Source of the DNA: Malaciobacter molluscorum LMG 25693
Lineage (GTDB): Bacteria > Campylobacterota > Campylobacteria > Campylobacterales > Arcobacteraceae
DNA: 64,000 bases
NCBI RefSeq assembly: GCF_003544935.1
Contig: NZ_CP032098.1
Location: 1,612,001-1,676,000 of the forward strand
Direction of reading: 5' to 3'
The translations under genes were made by a program, and so were the position numbers. The notes beneath the pieces were generated by a model, which had not been told where the DNA came from, searched no databases, and worked only from the letters and a program-made list of their open reading frames with translations. Below, one piece after another: positions 7,980 to 16,634 of the stretch; position 1 is the first letter of the stretch, and every line of letters starts with the position of its first letter.

Positions 7980-9684
7980 ATGATTTAAGTTCTATTTTTT
8001 TATAAATAAATGGTTTTTTAAGTAAATCTCTTAATGTTTTTTTATTTTCTGGATCTCCAATTAATATAGGTCTTTGTATATAATCTTGACTTAAAACACT
8101 TCTTGATAAATCCAAACTATCATATCTTAACTTAGCAAAATCACTAAAAGTATAAATTAAATCAGAAGAAGAAAAATATCTATTTGTTAATGTTTTCATC
8201 TTTTTATAATCATTGATCTCTCTATATTTTTTATTTCCATAAATTATAAAAGGAATTGTATACATAGAATTTGTAGGAGCATACTCATTTCTTCCCATTT
8301 TCATTTTTTTAATATCATCAAAAACCTCTTCGCCATGATCAGAAAGATACAATAAAGATGCACTAGTTTTTATATGTTTAACATCTTCAATCAACTTTGA
8401 TACTACATAATCATTATAATAAACTGCATTATCATAACTATTATAGCTTTCAGTCTGTTTGTCATCTAGTTTGTCAGATACTTTTAGATTATCAAATTTT
8501 GCAAATTTTGTAGGGTATCTATAATCATATCTTGAATGTGCACCTAAAAGATGAACAACTATAAACTTTTTCTTAATCTTTTTATCATTTAATACTTCAC
8601 TAAAGGGTTTCAAAACAACTTCATCATAAGAAGAACTATTTTGCCTTCTATTATTATTTAAATATATCTGATGATCAGCAATTTTAGAAAATGTTGTAAG
8701 CATTGTATTTCTTTTTGTTTGAGTTTGTTGATTAGTTATCCAATAAGTCTCATATCCAGCTTGTTTCATGATATTTAATAAATTTACTTTTTTTAGATAC
8801 ATATCTGGATTTTTTTCATCAGCAAAAGTTAAAGCTTGTTGTAAAACTTCAATTGTATATGGTCTAGGAGAATATACATTTTTAAATACAATTAAATCAT
8901 CTTTCATTTTATTTAATCTTGGAGTTGTATCTCTTTCATATCCATAAAGACTCATTCTATTTCTATTTGTAGATTCACCTATAACTAATACAATAGTATT
9001 AACATTATTGCTTAAATCTTTTAAGTTTTTAACAGGTGGAAGTTTACTATTTTTTGCAAGTAATTCTTCCATATCATTTAAAACTTTTTTATAACTAATA
9101 TAACCAAAAATGATATTCCAAGGTGTTGAACATTGCATTTTTATCATTTGTTTTTCTACTGAACTTTCTAATTGAGAACTGCCTAATATATAACTTTTTG
9201 CAAATGTTTCTGTTGAAATTAAAAAGAAAATAGGAATTAAAATTAACTTTTTAGAAATAATAAAATTCAAATTATCCAATCTTTTCCAAAGAAAATAAGG
9301 AATTACAGAATAAGCAATAATTGAAGGAATCATCCACCAAGAAAAATATGTATGTAAAAATTCATTTGATTCTACAATATTTGATTCAAATATTATATAA
9401 ATTACACTTTGAGAAAACTCTTGTTTATATATAAAAAAATAAAATAAACTTGGCAAAGAAGCAAACCATAAAACAATTCCAATAAATAATGCTACTTTTT
9501 TTGAATACTTTTGAAAAAGAATAATTGGAACTAACCAAAGAAAAGTTACATAAAAAGAATCACGTAATCCTACAAAACCTGAAACATTAAAAACAAAACA
9601 TAAACTTTGGTAAACTGCTGAAAAATAAAAGAAAAAAAGTTGATACTTAAGAAGCATAAGTATATTAAAATTTTTTAAACTCAT
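7978..9684 (-). CDS. Phosphoethanolamine transferase (EptA/CptA family)
   Basis: 568 residues. The N-terminal ~170 residues hold about five membrane helices; the C-terminal part is a periplasmic sulfatase-fold domain. The nucleophile region reads VIGESTNRNRMSLYGYERDT (about 235-255), with metal ligands in LYLSDHGEEVFD and a histidine in VHLLGAHSRYDYRYP. The family moves phosphoethanolamine from phosphatidylethanolamine to lipid A, core sugars or periplasmic glycans. The GESTxRxRMSLYGY form is closer to CptA/OpgE than to EptA (GETARAAN), so the acceptor is open. A phased-repeat regulatory region lies upstream. Confidence 0.9.
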   Translation of the reverse strand: MSLKNFNILMLLKYQLFFFYFSAVYQSLCFVFNVSGFVGLRDSFYVTFLWLVPIILFQKYSKKVALFIGIVLWFASLPSLFYFFIYKQEFSQSVIYIIFESNIVESNEFLHTYFSWWMIPSIIAYSVIPYFLWKRLDNLNFIISKKLILIPIFFLISTETFAKSYILGSSQLESSVEKQMIKMQCSTPWNIIFGYISYKKVLNDMEELLAKNSKLPPVKNLKDLSNNVNTIVLVIGESTNRNRMSLYGYERDTTPRLNKMKDDLIVFKNVYSPRPYTIEVLQQALTFADEKNPDMYLKKVNLLNIMKQAGYETYWITNQQTQTKRNTMLTTFSKIADHQIYLNNNRRQNSSSYDEVVLKPFSEVLNDKKIKKKFIVVHLLGAHSRYDYRYPTKFAKFDNLKVSDKLDDKQTESYNSYDNAVYYNDYVVSKLIEDVKHIKTSASLLYLSDHGEEVFDDIKKMKMGRNEYAPTNSMYTIPFIIYGNKKYREINDYKKMKTLTNRYFSSSDLIYTFSDFAKLRYDSLDLSRSVLSQDYIQRPILIGDPENKKTLRDLLKKPFIYKKIELKS

Positions 9685-9730
9685 AAAACACCTTAATTAA
9701 AATAATATGTGAAATCATAAACTTTTTAAG

Positions 9731-9779
9731 TGAATGAAGAGTGAACAAAATATGAATTTTATATGAACACTGTTCATAT
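9731..9779. promoter_or_regulatory. Four 11-bp-phased TGAA repeats ending in a perfect dyad
   Basis: TGAA occurs at 9731, 9742, 9753 and 9764, exactly 11 bases apart, and the last copy is the left arm of ATATGAACACTGTTCATAT (9761-9779, 8-bp arms, 3-base spacer). Eleven-base direct repeats are the usual layout of OmpR/PhoB-type response-regulator boxes (PhoP, PmrA). The block begins 47 bases upstream of the phosphoethanolamine transferase start and 87 bases before the small gene at 9866, so it could control either. Confidence 0.5.
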
Positions 9780-9865
9780 AAAATAATAAAAATATAGAGA
9801 TAATATATTAAAATATATTATAATTTTTTTTAGTTATAATAATAGTTTATAAAATGGAGTAAAAA

Positions 9866-10042
9866 ATGTTAAAAAAAATAAAAAATTTTTTTAAAAAGAA
9901 AACTTTTTCATGTATTGTTTGGGATGGGAAATGTATGAAATATCTAGAGCTGACACAAGAAAGAATAGATGAAATAAATACTAATCCAAAATACAAAGAT
10001 TGGTCAGTAACAATAAACGAAAATGAATCTCATTTAAAATAA
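9866..10042 (+). CDS. Small hypothetical protein, 58 aa
   Basis: ATG at 9866, preceded by GGAG (9855-9858) at good spacing, opens a 58-codon frame. The product starts with a basic stretch (MLKKIKNFFKKKTF), has two cysteines in SCIVWDGKCMK and a hydrophilic end (ERIDEINTNPKYKDW). No signal peptide or membrane helix is evident. Codon use matches neighbours. Not recognised. It lies alone on the plus strand, divergent from the phosphoethanolamine transferase and with the phased TGAA repeats in its upstream region. Confidence 0.6.
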   Translation: MLKKIKNFFKKKTFSCIVWDGKCMKYLELTQERIDEINTNPKYKDWSVTINENESHLK

Positions 10043-10178
10043 TCAACTAAATTACCAAATTATATTTCTAATTTTTTTATAATATATAACTTATTTAATA
10101 TTATTATTTGTATTTTTTTGTTAAAATTTTGAAATATTTTGTTAAAAATATGTTTTTTAAATTAAAAAGGTAAATACA

Positions 10179-11135
10179 ATGAAAAATGAATATTTTGATT
10201 TAAGTGATTATTTGGAAGAGAATGAGATAACTTTTTTAAAGCAAAAGCATAAGATTTTACTTTTAAATAAAGAAAAAATCAAACATTTTTTACAAAGTAA
10301 TGCAAGTTTAAAAGAACAAATTATGCAATTAAAAAAAGATTTAGAGATTGATATATCTGTTTTTACATACAGAAACTTTTTATTAAAATACTTTAAAAAA
10401 AGCTATAATTTTCATAATATAAATAAGGTGTTTTTAAATTCAAAACATACTATTTTAGAACTTATTTTAAATGAAAATTTCACTGATTCTGAAAAAATAT
10501 ATAATTATTTATTGGATAATGGTTCACTAAAAAAAGTTAAAAATGATGACACTAGTTCTATTTCATATAATGAGTTCTGTGAAAAATTAGAAGATTACAT
10601 AAATATTAAAAACTTAGATATAAAAGTTATTAGAAAATCAGAAAATTCTATTGATGAAATTGATATAAAAAAAGAGATTCAAGATACTGAAATTGCAGAA
10701 ATTATTGATAATAATAAAAGAATTGATATTGAACTTATTGATGGTTCATACGAAACTCATAACTTATCTTTTTTAAAAAATTACTATTTAGTAGAAGAAT
10801 TTAGTGGAAGAAAGTTTGATTTTGTAGAAAAAAATCTTTTTATGATCCCTGCTACAAATGAAGGTAAAATATACAACTTTACAAATATCAAAAAGCTTTT
10901 AAAACATTCAAGATTAATTCCAGAATACTCTTTGGTATTACATGATAATTCAAATATTGATTCAAAAATATATATTTATAGATATATAAATGGAGAATTA
11001 ATGTTTTTAGATAGTTTTAGTTCATTATTAATAGTTGATATACTTGAATTAATAAATAATTCAATAAAAAGTTTTCTAAATATTTATAATATTTATTTTC
11101 AAAAAGAAAATGAATATGTTTCATACGAAAAATAG
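10179..11135 (+). CDS. Hypothetical protein, 318 aa
   Basis: A cytoplasmic, soluble-looking protein with no signal peptide. Residues about 25-75 are helical with a segment (SLKEQIMQLKKDLEIDISVFTYRNFLLKYF) that could be a helix-turn-helix; this is a weak guess. The middle is acidic and rich in Asn/Lys (about 110-180), and the C-terminal ~120 residues appear alpha/beta. I do not recognise the family. AAAAAGG precedes the ATG at moderate spacing. It converges with the amidotransferase gene with only four bases between the stops. Accessory-gene character is likely. Confidence 0.7.
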   Translation: MKNEYFDLSDYLEENEITFLKQKHKILLLNKEKIKHFLQSNASLKEQIMQLKKDLEIDISVFTYRNFLLKYFKKSYNFHNINKVFLNSKHTILELILNENFTDSEKIYNYLLDNGSLKKVKNDDTSSISYNEFCEKLEDYINIKNLDIKVIRKSENSIDEIDIKKEIQDTEIAEIIDNNKRIDIELIDGSYETHNLSFLKNYYLVEEFSGRKFDFVEKNLFMIPATNEGKIYNFTNIKKLLKHSRLIPEYSLVLHDNSNIDSKIYIYRYINGELMFLDSFSSLLIVDILELINNSIKSFLNIYNIYFQKENEYVSYEK

Positions 11136-11139
11136 ATTT

Positions 11140-11808
11140 TTAATTTAAACAAGCTTTTACAAAATCTTTAAATATTTTTCTATGTTCTTTTATATAAAAA
11201 AGATATTCTGGATGCCATTGTACTGCTAACATAAAAGGATAATTTTTCTTTTCAATTGCTTGTATTAATCCTTTATACTTTGCAGTAACTTTTAAATCTT
11301 CCCCTACTTTATGTATTGCTTGATTATGAAGACTATTTGCTTTAAGTTTTTCTTTTTTTACAATATCAAAAAGTTTACTTTTCTTTTTTATAAAAATATC
11401 TTTTATTGGAAATATAGAATTTTTATGTATTAAATACTCTTCAATATCCAAAACCGTTGGATATAAATCTCCATCAAAAAATATATTTAGAAGTTGTGCT
11501 CCACGACATATTCCAAATATGGGAATTCTTTTTTGAACTGCTGTTTTTATCATATCAAGTTCAAAAGCGTCTCTTTTTTTATCGAGTTTTGTATTATGGG
11601 CTTCCTTTTTTCCACCATATAATAAAGGATTTATATCACTACCACCACTTAATATTAAACCATCAATTTTATCTTTTGAACTATGTTCATCTGGTCTTAA
11701 GCTGACAGCTTTTGCATTTGCTAAAAAAAGGCTAAATCTAATAAAGATTTCTGCTAGTTTATTACCTTTATTTGGTAAACAAACTCCAATTATTGGTTTT
11801 TTACACAT
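11140..11808 (-). CDS. Class I glutamine amidotransferase / gamma-glutamyl hydrolase (peptidase C26)
   Basis: 222 residues with the full class I amidotransferase triad: nucleophile Cys101 in FGICRGAQLLNI, and His199/Glu201 in VQWHPEYLF. DGLILSGGSDINPLLYG (about 49-65) is the typical C26 oxyanion-side motif seen in PuuD. Such enzymes hydrolyse gamma-glutamyl amide bonds. It overlaps the end of the amidoligase gene by 19 bases and must be co-translated with it, so the likely role is cleavage or editing of the gamma-glutamyl product made by that ligase, not purine or general putrescine metabolism. No puuABC genes are nearby. Confidence 0.9.
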   Translation of the reverse strand: MCKKPIIGVCLPNKGNKLAEIFIRFSLFLANAKAVSLRPDEHSSKDKIDGLILSGGSDINPLLYGGKKEAHNTKLDKKRDAFELDMIKTAVQKRIPIFGICRGAQLLNIFFDGDLYPTVLDIEEYLIHKNSIFPIKDIFIKKKSKLFDIVKKEKLKANSLHNQAIHKVGEDLKVTAKYKGLIQAIEKKNYPFMLAVQWHPEYLFYIKEHRKIFKDFVKACLN

Positions 11809-12788
11809 TTACTTACTTTTTCTTCCCATGTTGTGAAGTTTATAAATTTTTCTAAATGAAATAGATATTTCTTACTAAGTTTAGATAAAAGCTTTGTATC
11901 ATTTGCTACTCTTTCTACATATAGCCATCTATTCCATTCATCAGAAATTTTCCAATCTTCTTCACCAACTAAAGAATTTGATAATCTATAATGAAATGCT
12001 GGTCTTGGATTTATTTTCTCTTTTTTTAAACTTTTTCTGACTTTTGATTCATCTATAAAAGCAAATATCGGTAACATATCTAATGATCTATTTCTTGTAG
12101 GATTATATTTAATATAATCATCTATTAATTCATCAATTGTAGGTTCATAACTTTCTGATAATATTTTATTTATATAATCTTCTTTAAATTTATCAATATA
12201 TGGAGTAATCTTTCTAGCTATATCAATTTTTGCATCTTTTACTAAAAAAGTTTCTAAAATTACATATGCTCTTAAATAATTTAATAAAGACTGTACATCT
12301 AAAGAAGATACTTCTATATTTATATGTAATCCAAATGCATTATAAACCTTTTTTTTAGTTCCATGAGCTCCTAATTTGTAAAGATTATCACTTAATTTAT
12401 CAATCATTGAAATTTTGTCTAAAGGAATTGGTGGTGTGCTTATTTCATAAGGAACTAAATCTTTTGATATAGAACCTATTATATCTTCAACTTTTTCAAT
12501 TCTTGTTCCATCAATTTTCATTCCCATTTTATTGAAAAAATCTACTACATTTGATTTTAACTTTTGTTTTGTTAAAAGTTCAAAATCAAGTTCAGCAATA
12601 AAATCTCCAAACTCACTATCAAAAGTATAAAGAAAGTTATTTACCTTTGTCTCCTTTAAATTATAAGTTTTCTTAAGTAAAGATACTATTTTTTTTATTC
12701 TCATATTTGAGAACTCAATTTCAAAACCAACCTTTCTTATATTTCCCTCATAGTTTTGAGTTACTTTTGGCATTTTGAAACTATTCAT
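11790..12788 (-). CDS. Putative amidoligase (glutamine-synthetase-like fold, PF12224 type)
   Basis: 332 residues. VGFEIEFSNM near the N-terminus (about 20-29), GDFIAELDFELL (about 75-86) and GLHINIEV (about 170) are the metal/ATP-binding glutamates and histidine of the predicted amidoligases described by comparative genomics as COOH-NH2 ligases related to glutamine synthetase. Family members are regularly paired with a class I amidotransferase, as here (19-base overlap). Together they are predicted to add and remove amide-linked groups on a peptide, protein or cell-wall substrate. No substrate is indicated by the neighbours. Membrane helices and signal peptide are absent. Confidence 0.85.
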   Translation of the reverse strand: MNSFKMPKVTQNYEGNIRKVGFEIEFSNMRIKKIVSLLKKTYNLKETKVNNFLYTFDSEFGDFIAELDFELLTKQKLKSNVVDFFNKMGMKIDGTRIEKVEDIIGSISKDLVPYEISTPPIPLDKISMIDKLSDNLYKLGAHGTKKKVYNAFGLHINIEVSSLDVQSLLNYLRAYVILETFLVKDAKIDIARKITPYIDKFKEDYINKILSESYEPTIDELIDDYIKYNPTRNRSLDMLPIFAFIDESKVRKSLKKEKINPRPAFHYRLSNSLVGEEDWKISDEWNRWLYVERVANDTKLLSKLSKKYLFHLEKFINFTTWEEKVSKCVKNQ

Positions 12789-12950
12789 TTTTTACCTTTT
12801 TATTACTATTGGTTTTTATAAATTATAACAGTAAGTTCTTAAATGCAAATTATTTTAAATTATATTTTTCGTTATTTTTATGTATTAAATATATATTTTA
12901 TAGATTATTTTATTTTTTCATTTAATATTTATCTAAGTTTATTATGTTAG

Positions 12951-13016
12951 ATTTACACTATTAATGTAATTTATTTACATATTAATTGTAAATATTTTAC
13001 ATTTAATTTGAAAGGA
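12951..13016. promoter_or_regulatory. 22-bp-phased operator array upstream of ectA
   Basis: TTACA occurs at 12953, 12975 and 12997 and TGTAA at 12965 and 12987, all with a 22-base period, giving three tandem copies of a 22-base unit (the third degenerate). The half-sites combine into two perfect dyads TGTAA-N5-TTACA at 12965-12979 and 12987-13001 whose centres are 22 bases apart, two helical turns. The array abuts the ectA ribosome-binding site AAAGGA (about 13012-13017). It looks like a cooperative operator for a dimeric regulator of the ectoine operon; the regulator is not encoded next to it. Confidence 0.65.
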
Positions 13017-13023
13017 TTTAACA

Positions 13024-13521
13024 ATGGGAACCCAAATTAAATTAACTGAACCCGAAAAATCTGACGGTAAAAAGATATTTAATTTAATAAATAGATGTAA
13101 ACCACTAGATGTAAATTCTGAATACTTATACCTACTTCAATCTACTTATTTTAGTAATACTTGTAGTGTTGCAAAAATTGACAATGAAGTTATAGGATTT
13201 ATCTCTGGTTATTTAGTACCAAACAAGAGTGACACACTCTTTATATGGCAAGTAGCAGTAGATGAGAGAGCTAGAGGAAAATCAGTTGCAAAAAATCTAC
13301 TTTTAGAAATATTAAATAGAGAATGTAATAATAATATAAAATATATACATACTACAATTTCTCCAGATAATAAAGCTTCGCAACGATTTTTTGAAAAGTT
13401 CGCAAATGATTTTGATGCAAATGTAGAATCTTCAACTTTTTTAGAAATAGAAGATTTTAACAACGCACATGAAAAAGAGGTCTTATATAAAATTGGACCA
13501 TTAAATAAAGGGAAAAAATGA
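13024..13521 (+). CDS. ectA: L-2,4-diaminobutyrate acetyltransferase EctA
   Basis: 165 residues, GNAT fold. The acetyl-CoA loop is seen in IWQVAVDERARGKSVAKNLL (about 75-94), followed by the EctA-specific HTTISPDNKASQRFFEKFA. It acetylates diaminobutyrate at N4, the second committed step of ectoine synthesis. First gene of ectABC-ask; the stop overlaps the ectB start by four bases (ATGA). Start choice is supported by AAAGGA just upstream. No ectR gene accompanies the operon. Confidence 0.96.
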   Translation: MGTQIKLTEPEKSDGKKIFNLINRCKPLDVNSEYLYLLQSTYFSNTCSVAKIDNEVIGFISGYLVPNKSDTLFIWQVAVDERARGKSVAKNLLLEILNRECNNNIKYIHTTISPDNKASQRFFEKFANDFDANVESSTFLEIEDFNNAHEKEVLYKIGPLNKGKK

Positions 13522-14798
13522 GAATATTTGAAAATTTAGAATCTGAAGTTAGAGGTTATATTAGAAGCTTTCCAACAATATTTGAAAAGTCAAAAGCTGC
13601 AATATTAACAAATGAACAAGGTGAGGATTATATTGATTTTTTTGCCGGAGCAGGAACACTAAATTATGGTCATAATAATGAACATATAAGTAAAGCACTT
13701 GTTGAATATATACAAAAAGATGGAGTTGTTCATGGTCTTGATATGGCAACTACTGCAAAAAAAGAATTTTTACAAACATTTAATGACACAATATTAGTAC
13801 CTAGAAACTTAGATTATAAAGTTCAATTTACAGGACCAACAGGAACAAATGCTGTAGAAACTGCTTTAAAACTTGCAAGACTAGTAAAGGGACGAAGTAA
13901 TGTTGTTTCATTTACAAATGGTTTCCATGGTTTAACTCAAGGTTCATCTTCAGTAACAGGAAACAATGACTATAGAGATGAAAGTTATATTAGTAGATCA
14001 AATGTATCATTTATGCCATTTGATGGTTATTTTGGTGATATGAATACTATGAGTATTTTTAGAAAATTTTTAGAAGATAGTAGTAGTGGTCTTGATATTC
14101 CAGCAGCTGTTATAGTTGAAACTATTCAAGGTGAAGGTGGAATTAATGTAGCTAGTAAAGAGTGGTTACAAGAACTTGAATCTATTTGTAGAGAATATGA
14201 TATATTATTAATCATTGACGATATTCAAGTTGGTAATGGAAGAACTGGTGAATTTTTCTCGTTTGAATTTGCAGGGATAAATCCTGATATTGTAACAATA
14301 TCAAAATCAATTGGTGGCGGATTACCTATGGCAATTGTATTATTAAAACCAGATTTAGACCAATGGAAACCAGGTGAACATACAGGTACATTTAGGGGAA
14401 ATAATTTAGCCTTTGTAGCTGCAAAAGTTGCGATTGAACACTATTGGCAAAATGATGATTTATCAAATGCAGTTAAATATAAAGAAAAAATATTAAAAGA
14501 AAATTTACAAAAAATAGCTGATAAATATAAAGATAGTTTTGATGTTGAAGTTAGAGGAAGAGGTCTAGCTTATGGATTTGAAATAAAAGGTGACAATTCA
14601 GTTGCCAGTGAAATTTCAAAATATGCATTTGAAGAAAAACTAATAGTAGAAACTTGTGGTAGTGAAGACCAAGTTGTAAAATTTTTACCACCATTGATTG
14701 TGGATGAAGAGACACTAATGGAAGGTTTAAAAAGACTTGATACAGCTATTTCAAAACTAGTTGCAGATAAAAAAGAAAAATTAACAGAGGAATTTTAA
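13518..14798 (+). CDS. ectB: Diaminobutyrate-2-oxoglutarate transaminase EctB
   Basis: 426 residues, class III PLP aminotransferase. PLP-site features: TGPTGTNAVETALKLAR (about 110), the Asp of LLIIDDIQVGNGRTG (about 237) and the Schiff-base lysine in TISKSIGGGLPMAIV (about 267). It converts aspartate semialdehyde plus glutamate to 2,4-diaminobutyrate and 2-oxoglutarate. Length and motifs are typical of EctB. Translationally coupled to ectA; ectC starts one base after its stop codon. Confidence 0.97.
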   Translation: MRIFENLESEVRGYIRSFPTIFEKSKAAILTNEQGEDYIDFFAGAGTLNYGHNNEHISKALVEYIQKDGVVHGLDMATTAKKEFLQTFNDTILVPRNLDYKVQFTGPTGTNAVETALKLARLVKGRSNVVSFTNGFHGLTQGSSSVTGNNDYRDESYISRSNVSFMPFDGYFGDMNTMSIFRKFLEDSSSGLDIPAAVIVETIQGEGGINVASKEWLQELESICREYDILLIIDDIQVGNGRTGEFFSFEFAGINPDIVTISKSIGGGLPMAIVLLKPDLDQWKPGEHTGTFRGNNLAFVAAKVAIEHYWQNDDLSNAVKYKEKILKENLQKIADKYKDSFDVEVRGRGLAYGFEIKGDNSVASEISKYAFEEKLIVETCGSEDQVVKFLPPLIVDEETLMEGLKRLDTAISKLVADKKEKLTEEF

Positions 14799-14799
14799 A

Positions 14800-15195
14800 A
14801 TGATAGTAAGAGATATTAATAAAGATATTATAGGTACACCAAAAGAAGTTCATGCTCAAGAAGGACAATGGGTTAGTAGAAGAATGCTTTTAAAAGGTGA
14901 TAATATGGGATTTTCATTTCATGAAACTATCATAAAAGCAAATACAAAAACTCATATTCACTATCAAAACCATCTTGAAGCTGTTTATTGTGTAGCAGGA
15001 AATGGCAAAATTGAAGATTTAAAAACTGGAAAAGTTCATGAAATTTATGATGGCGTAATGTATGCTTTAAATGAACATGATGATCATAATTTGTATGGAG
15101 GAACTGAAGATATGAGACTTATTTGTGTATTTAATCCTCCTATTAAAGGAACAGAAAATCATGATGAAAATGGTGTTTATCCCTTAGAAGATTAA
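14800..15195 (+). CDS. ectC: L-ectoine synthase EctC
   Basis: 131 residues, cupin-fold cyclase that closes N4-acetyl-diaminobutyrate to ectoine. Family features: MIVRDINKDIIGT at the start, the cupin metal motif in HIHYQNHLEAVYCVAGNG (about 51-68) and HDDHNLYGG later. No ectD (ectoine hydroxylase) follows, so the product is ectoine rather than hydroxyectoine as far as this operon shows. Slightly acidic, cytoplasmic. Confidence 0.97.
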   Translation: MIVRDINKDIIGTPKEVHAQEGQWVSRRMLLKGDNMGFSFHETIIKANTKTHIHYQNHLEAVYCVAGNGKIEDLKTGKVHEIYDGVMYALNEHDDHNLYGGTEDMRLICVFNPPIKGTENHDENGVYPLED

Positions 15196-15242
15196 TTAAA
15201 AAAATATTACTAACAAAATAAAAGAACTAAGGGACAAATATA

Positions 15243-16619
15243 ATGAAAGTATGCAAATTTGGTGGAAGTTCAGTAAAGAACTCCACCCAAATAAAAAAAA
15301 TAGTAGAAATAGTTAAAAGAGATGATAAAAGACAAGTTATAGTAGTTTCAGCACCAGGAAGAGATGAAACTTATGATGAAAAAATTACAGACCACTTGCT
15401 AAACTTAGCAACACAAGGTCAACACTTTTTAGAACATAAAATTGATGTAACTGAACAAAATAGTTTTGAAGCTATTCTTTCAAAATATAATAAATTATGT
15501 GATGACTTACAAATACCAAAAGATGGTATCTTAGATAATTTAGAAAATGACTTACAAAATTGTAAACTCCAAGATGATAAAAAGATAGCTTTTTTTCTAT
15601 CAAGAGGAGAACACTATAACGCAAAGATAATCGCAAGATATATGAAAAAAGTAGGTATAAATATAAAACTTATGTTACCTGAAGAATTTGGATTTATTTT
15701 AAGTGATTGCTATACAGATGGTAAAGTTCAAGAACAAACTTATACTAATATCAAAAAACATTTAGTTTTAAAAGATAATGAAAAAGTAATAATTCCTGGA
15801 TTTTACGGAATAACAAAAGGTAAAGAAATTGCAGTCATGAGTAGAGGTGGTTCTGATTTAACTGGTGGAGAATTAGCATATGCACTTGATGCAGATATTT
15901 ATGAAAACTGGACAGATACTGATGGTGTTTATGAAGTTGACCCAAGAGTTATTCCTAATGCAAATGTAATTCCTAGACTTACTTTTAAAGAATTAAGATT
16001 ACTTAGTTCAAAAGGTTTTAATGTATTTCACTTTAATGCAATGTTAAATTGTAAAAAAAGTAAAATTCCAATTAGAGTAAGAAATACAAATAACCCTACA
16101 AATAAGGGTACTGTGATATTAAGTGAAAGAGTTCCTATGGAAAAACTTGTAGGAATTGCAAAACTTGACAATATGGCATCTATTCATATACAAAAAGCAA
16201 TGTTAGGTGAAGAAGTAGGTTTCACCGCAGAACTATTAAAAATATTTGGAGAATTTGGAATAAATACTTATCATTATCCTACAGATAAGGATGATTTAGC
16301 TATATTAGTAGAGCAAGAAGATTTAAAAGGAAATATCAATAACTTAAGAAGAGCAATAGATAAAAGATTAAAACCTGATAATATTTTTATCACATATTCT
16401 TTATCTGTAATTACTCTTGTGGGAATTGGATTAAAAGAAGATTCTTTTACTATTGTAGATGCACTTACGGCATTAAAAGAAAATAACATAGCATTTGAAA
16501 TGTTTGACATGAGTCCTTCTAAAATTTCATTTCACATTGGAGTTGCCCAAAATATCTCTGATATTGCATTAGAGACATTATATGAAAAGTTATTGACAAA
16601 AGATAATTGTATTTGTTAA
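15243..16619 (+). CDS. ask: Aspartate kinase dedicated to ectoine synthesis (Ask_Ect type)
   Basis: 458 residues. Starts with the aspartokinase signature KVCKFGGSSVKNS; catalytic domain to about residue 300 (VMSRGGSDLTGGELAYALDADIYENWTD) and two C-terminal ACT domains. It phosphorylates aspartate, feeding aspartate semialdehyde to EctB. Ectoine-linked aspartokinases are known as feedback-insensitive paralogues that sit in ectABC operons; placement 47 bases after ectC supports that role over the general lysine/threonine enzyme. Aspartate semialdehyde dehydrogenase is not in the cluster and must come from elsewhere. Confidence 0.93.
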   Translation: MKVCKFGGSSVKNSTQIKKIVEIVKRDDKRQVIVVSAPGRDETYDEKITDHLLNLATQGQHFLEHKIDVTEQNSFEAILSKYNKLCDDLQIPKDGILDNLENDLQNCKLQDDKKIAFFLSRGEHYNAKIIARYMKKVGINIKLMLPEEFGFILSDCYTDGKVQEQTYTNIKKHLVLKDNEKVIIPGFYGITKGKEIAVMSRGGSDLTGGELAYALDADIYENWTDTDGVYEVDPRVIPNANVIPRLTFKELRLLSSKGFNVFHFNAMLNCKKSKIPIRVRNTNNPTNKGTVILSERVPMEKLVGIAKLDNMASIHIQKAMLGEEVGFTAELLKIFGEFGINTYHYPTDKDDLAILVEQEDLKGNINNLRRAIDKRLKPDNIFITYSLSVITLVGIGLKEDSFTIVDALTALKENNIAFEMFDMSPSKISFHIGVAQNISDIALETLYEKLLTKDNCIC

Positions 16620-16634
16620 TAAAGGAAAATTATA

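Noticed and set aside
10110-10155. Repeated TTTTGTTAAAA, 21 bases apart, before the 318-residue gene
   Set aside because: Noted as a possible operator, but it is low-complexity AT sequence and the match may be chance.
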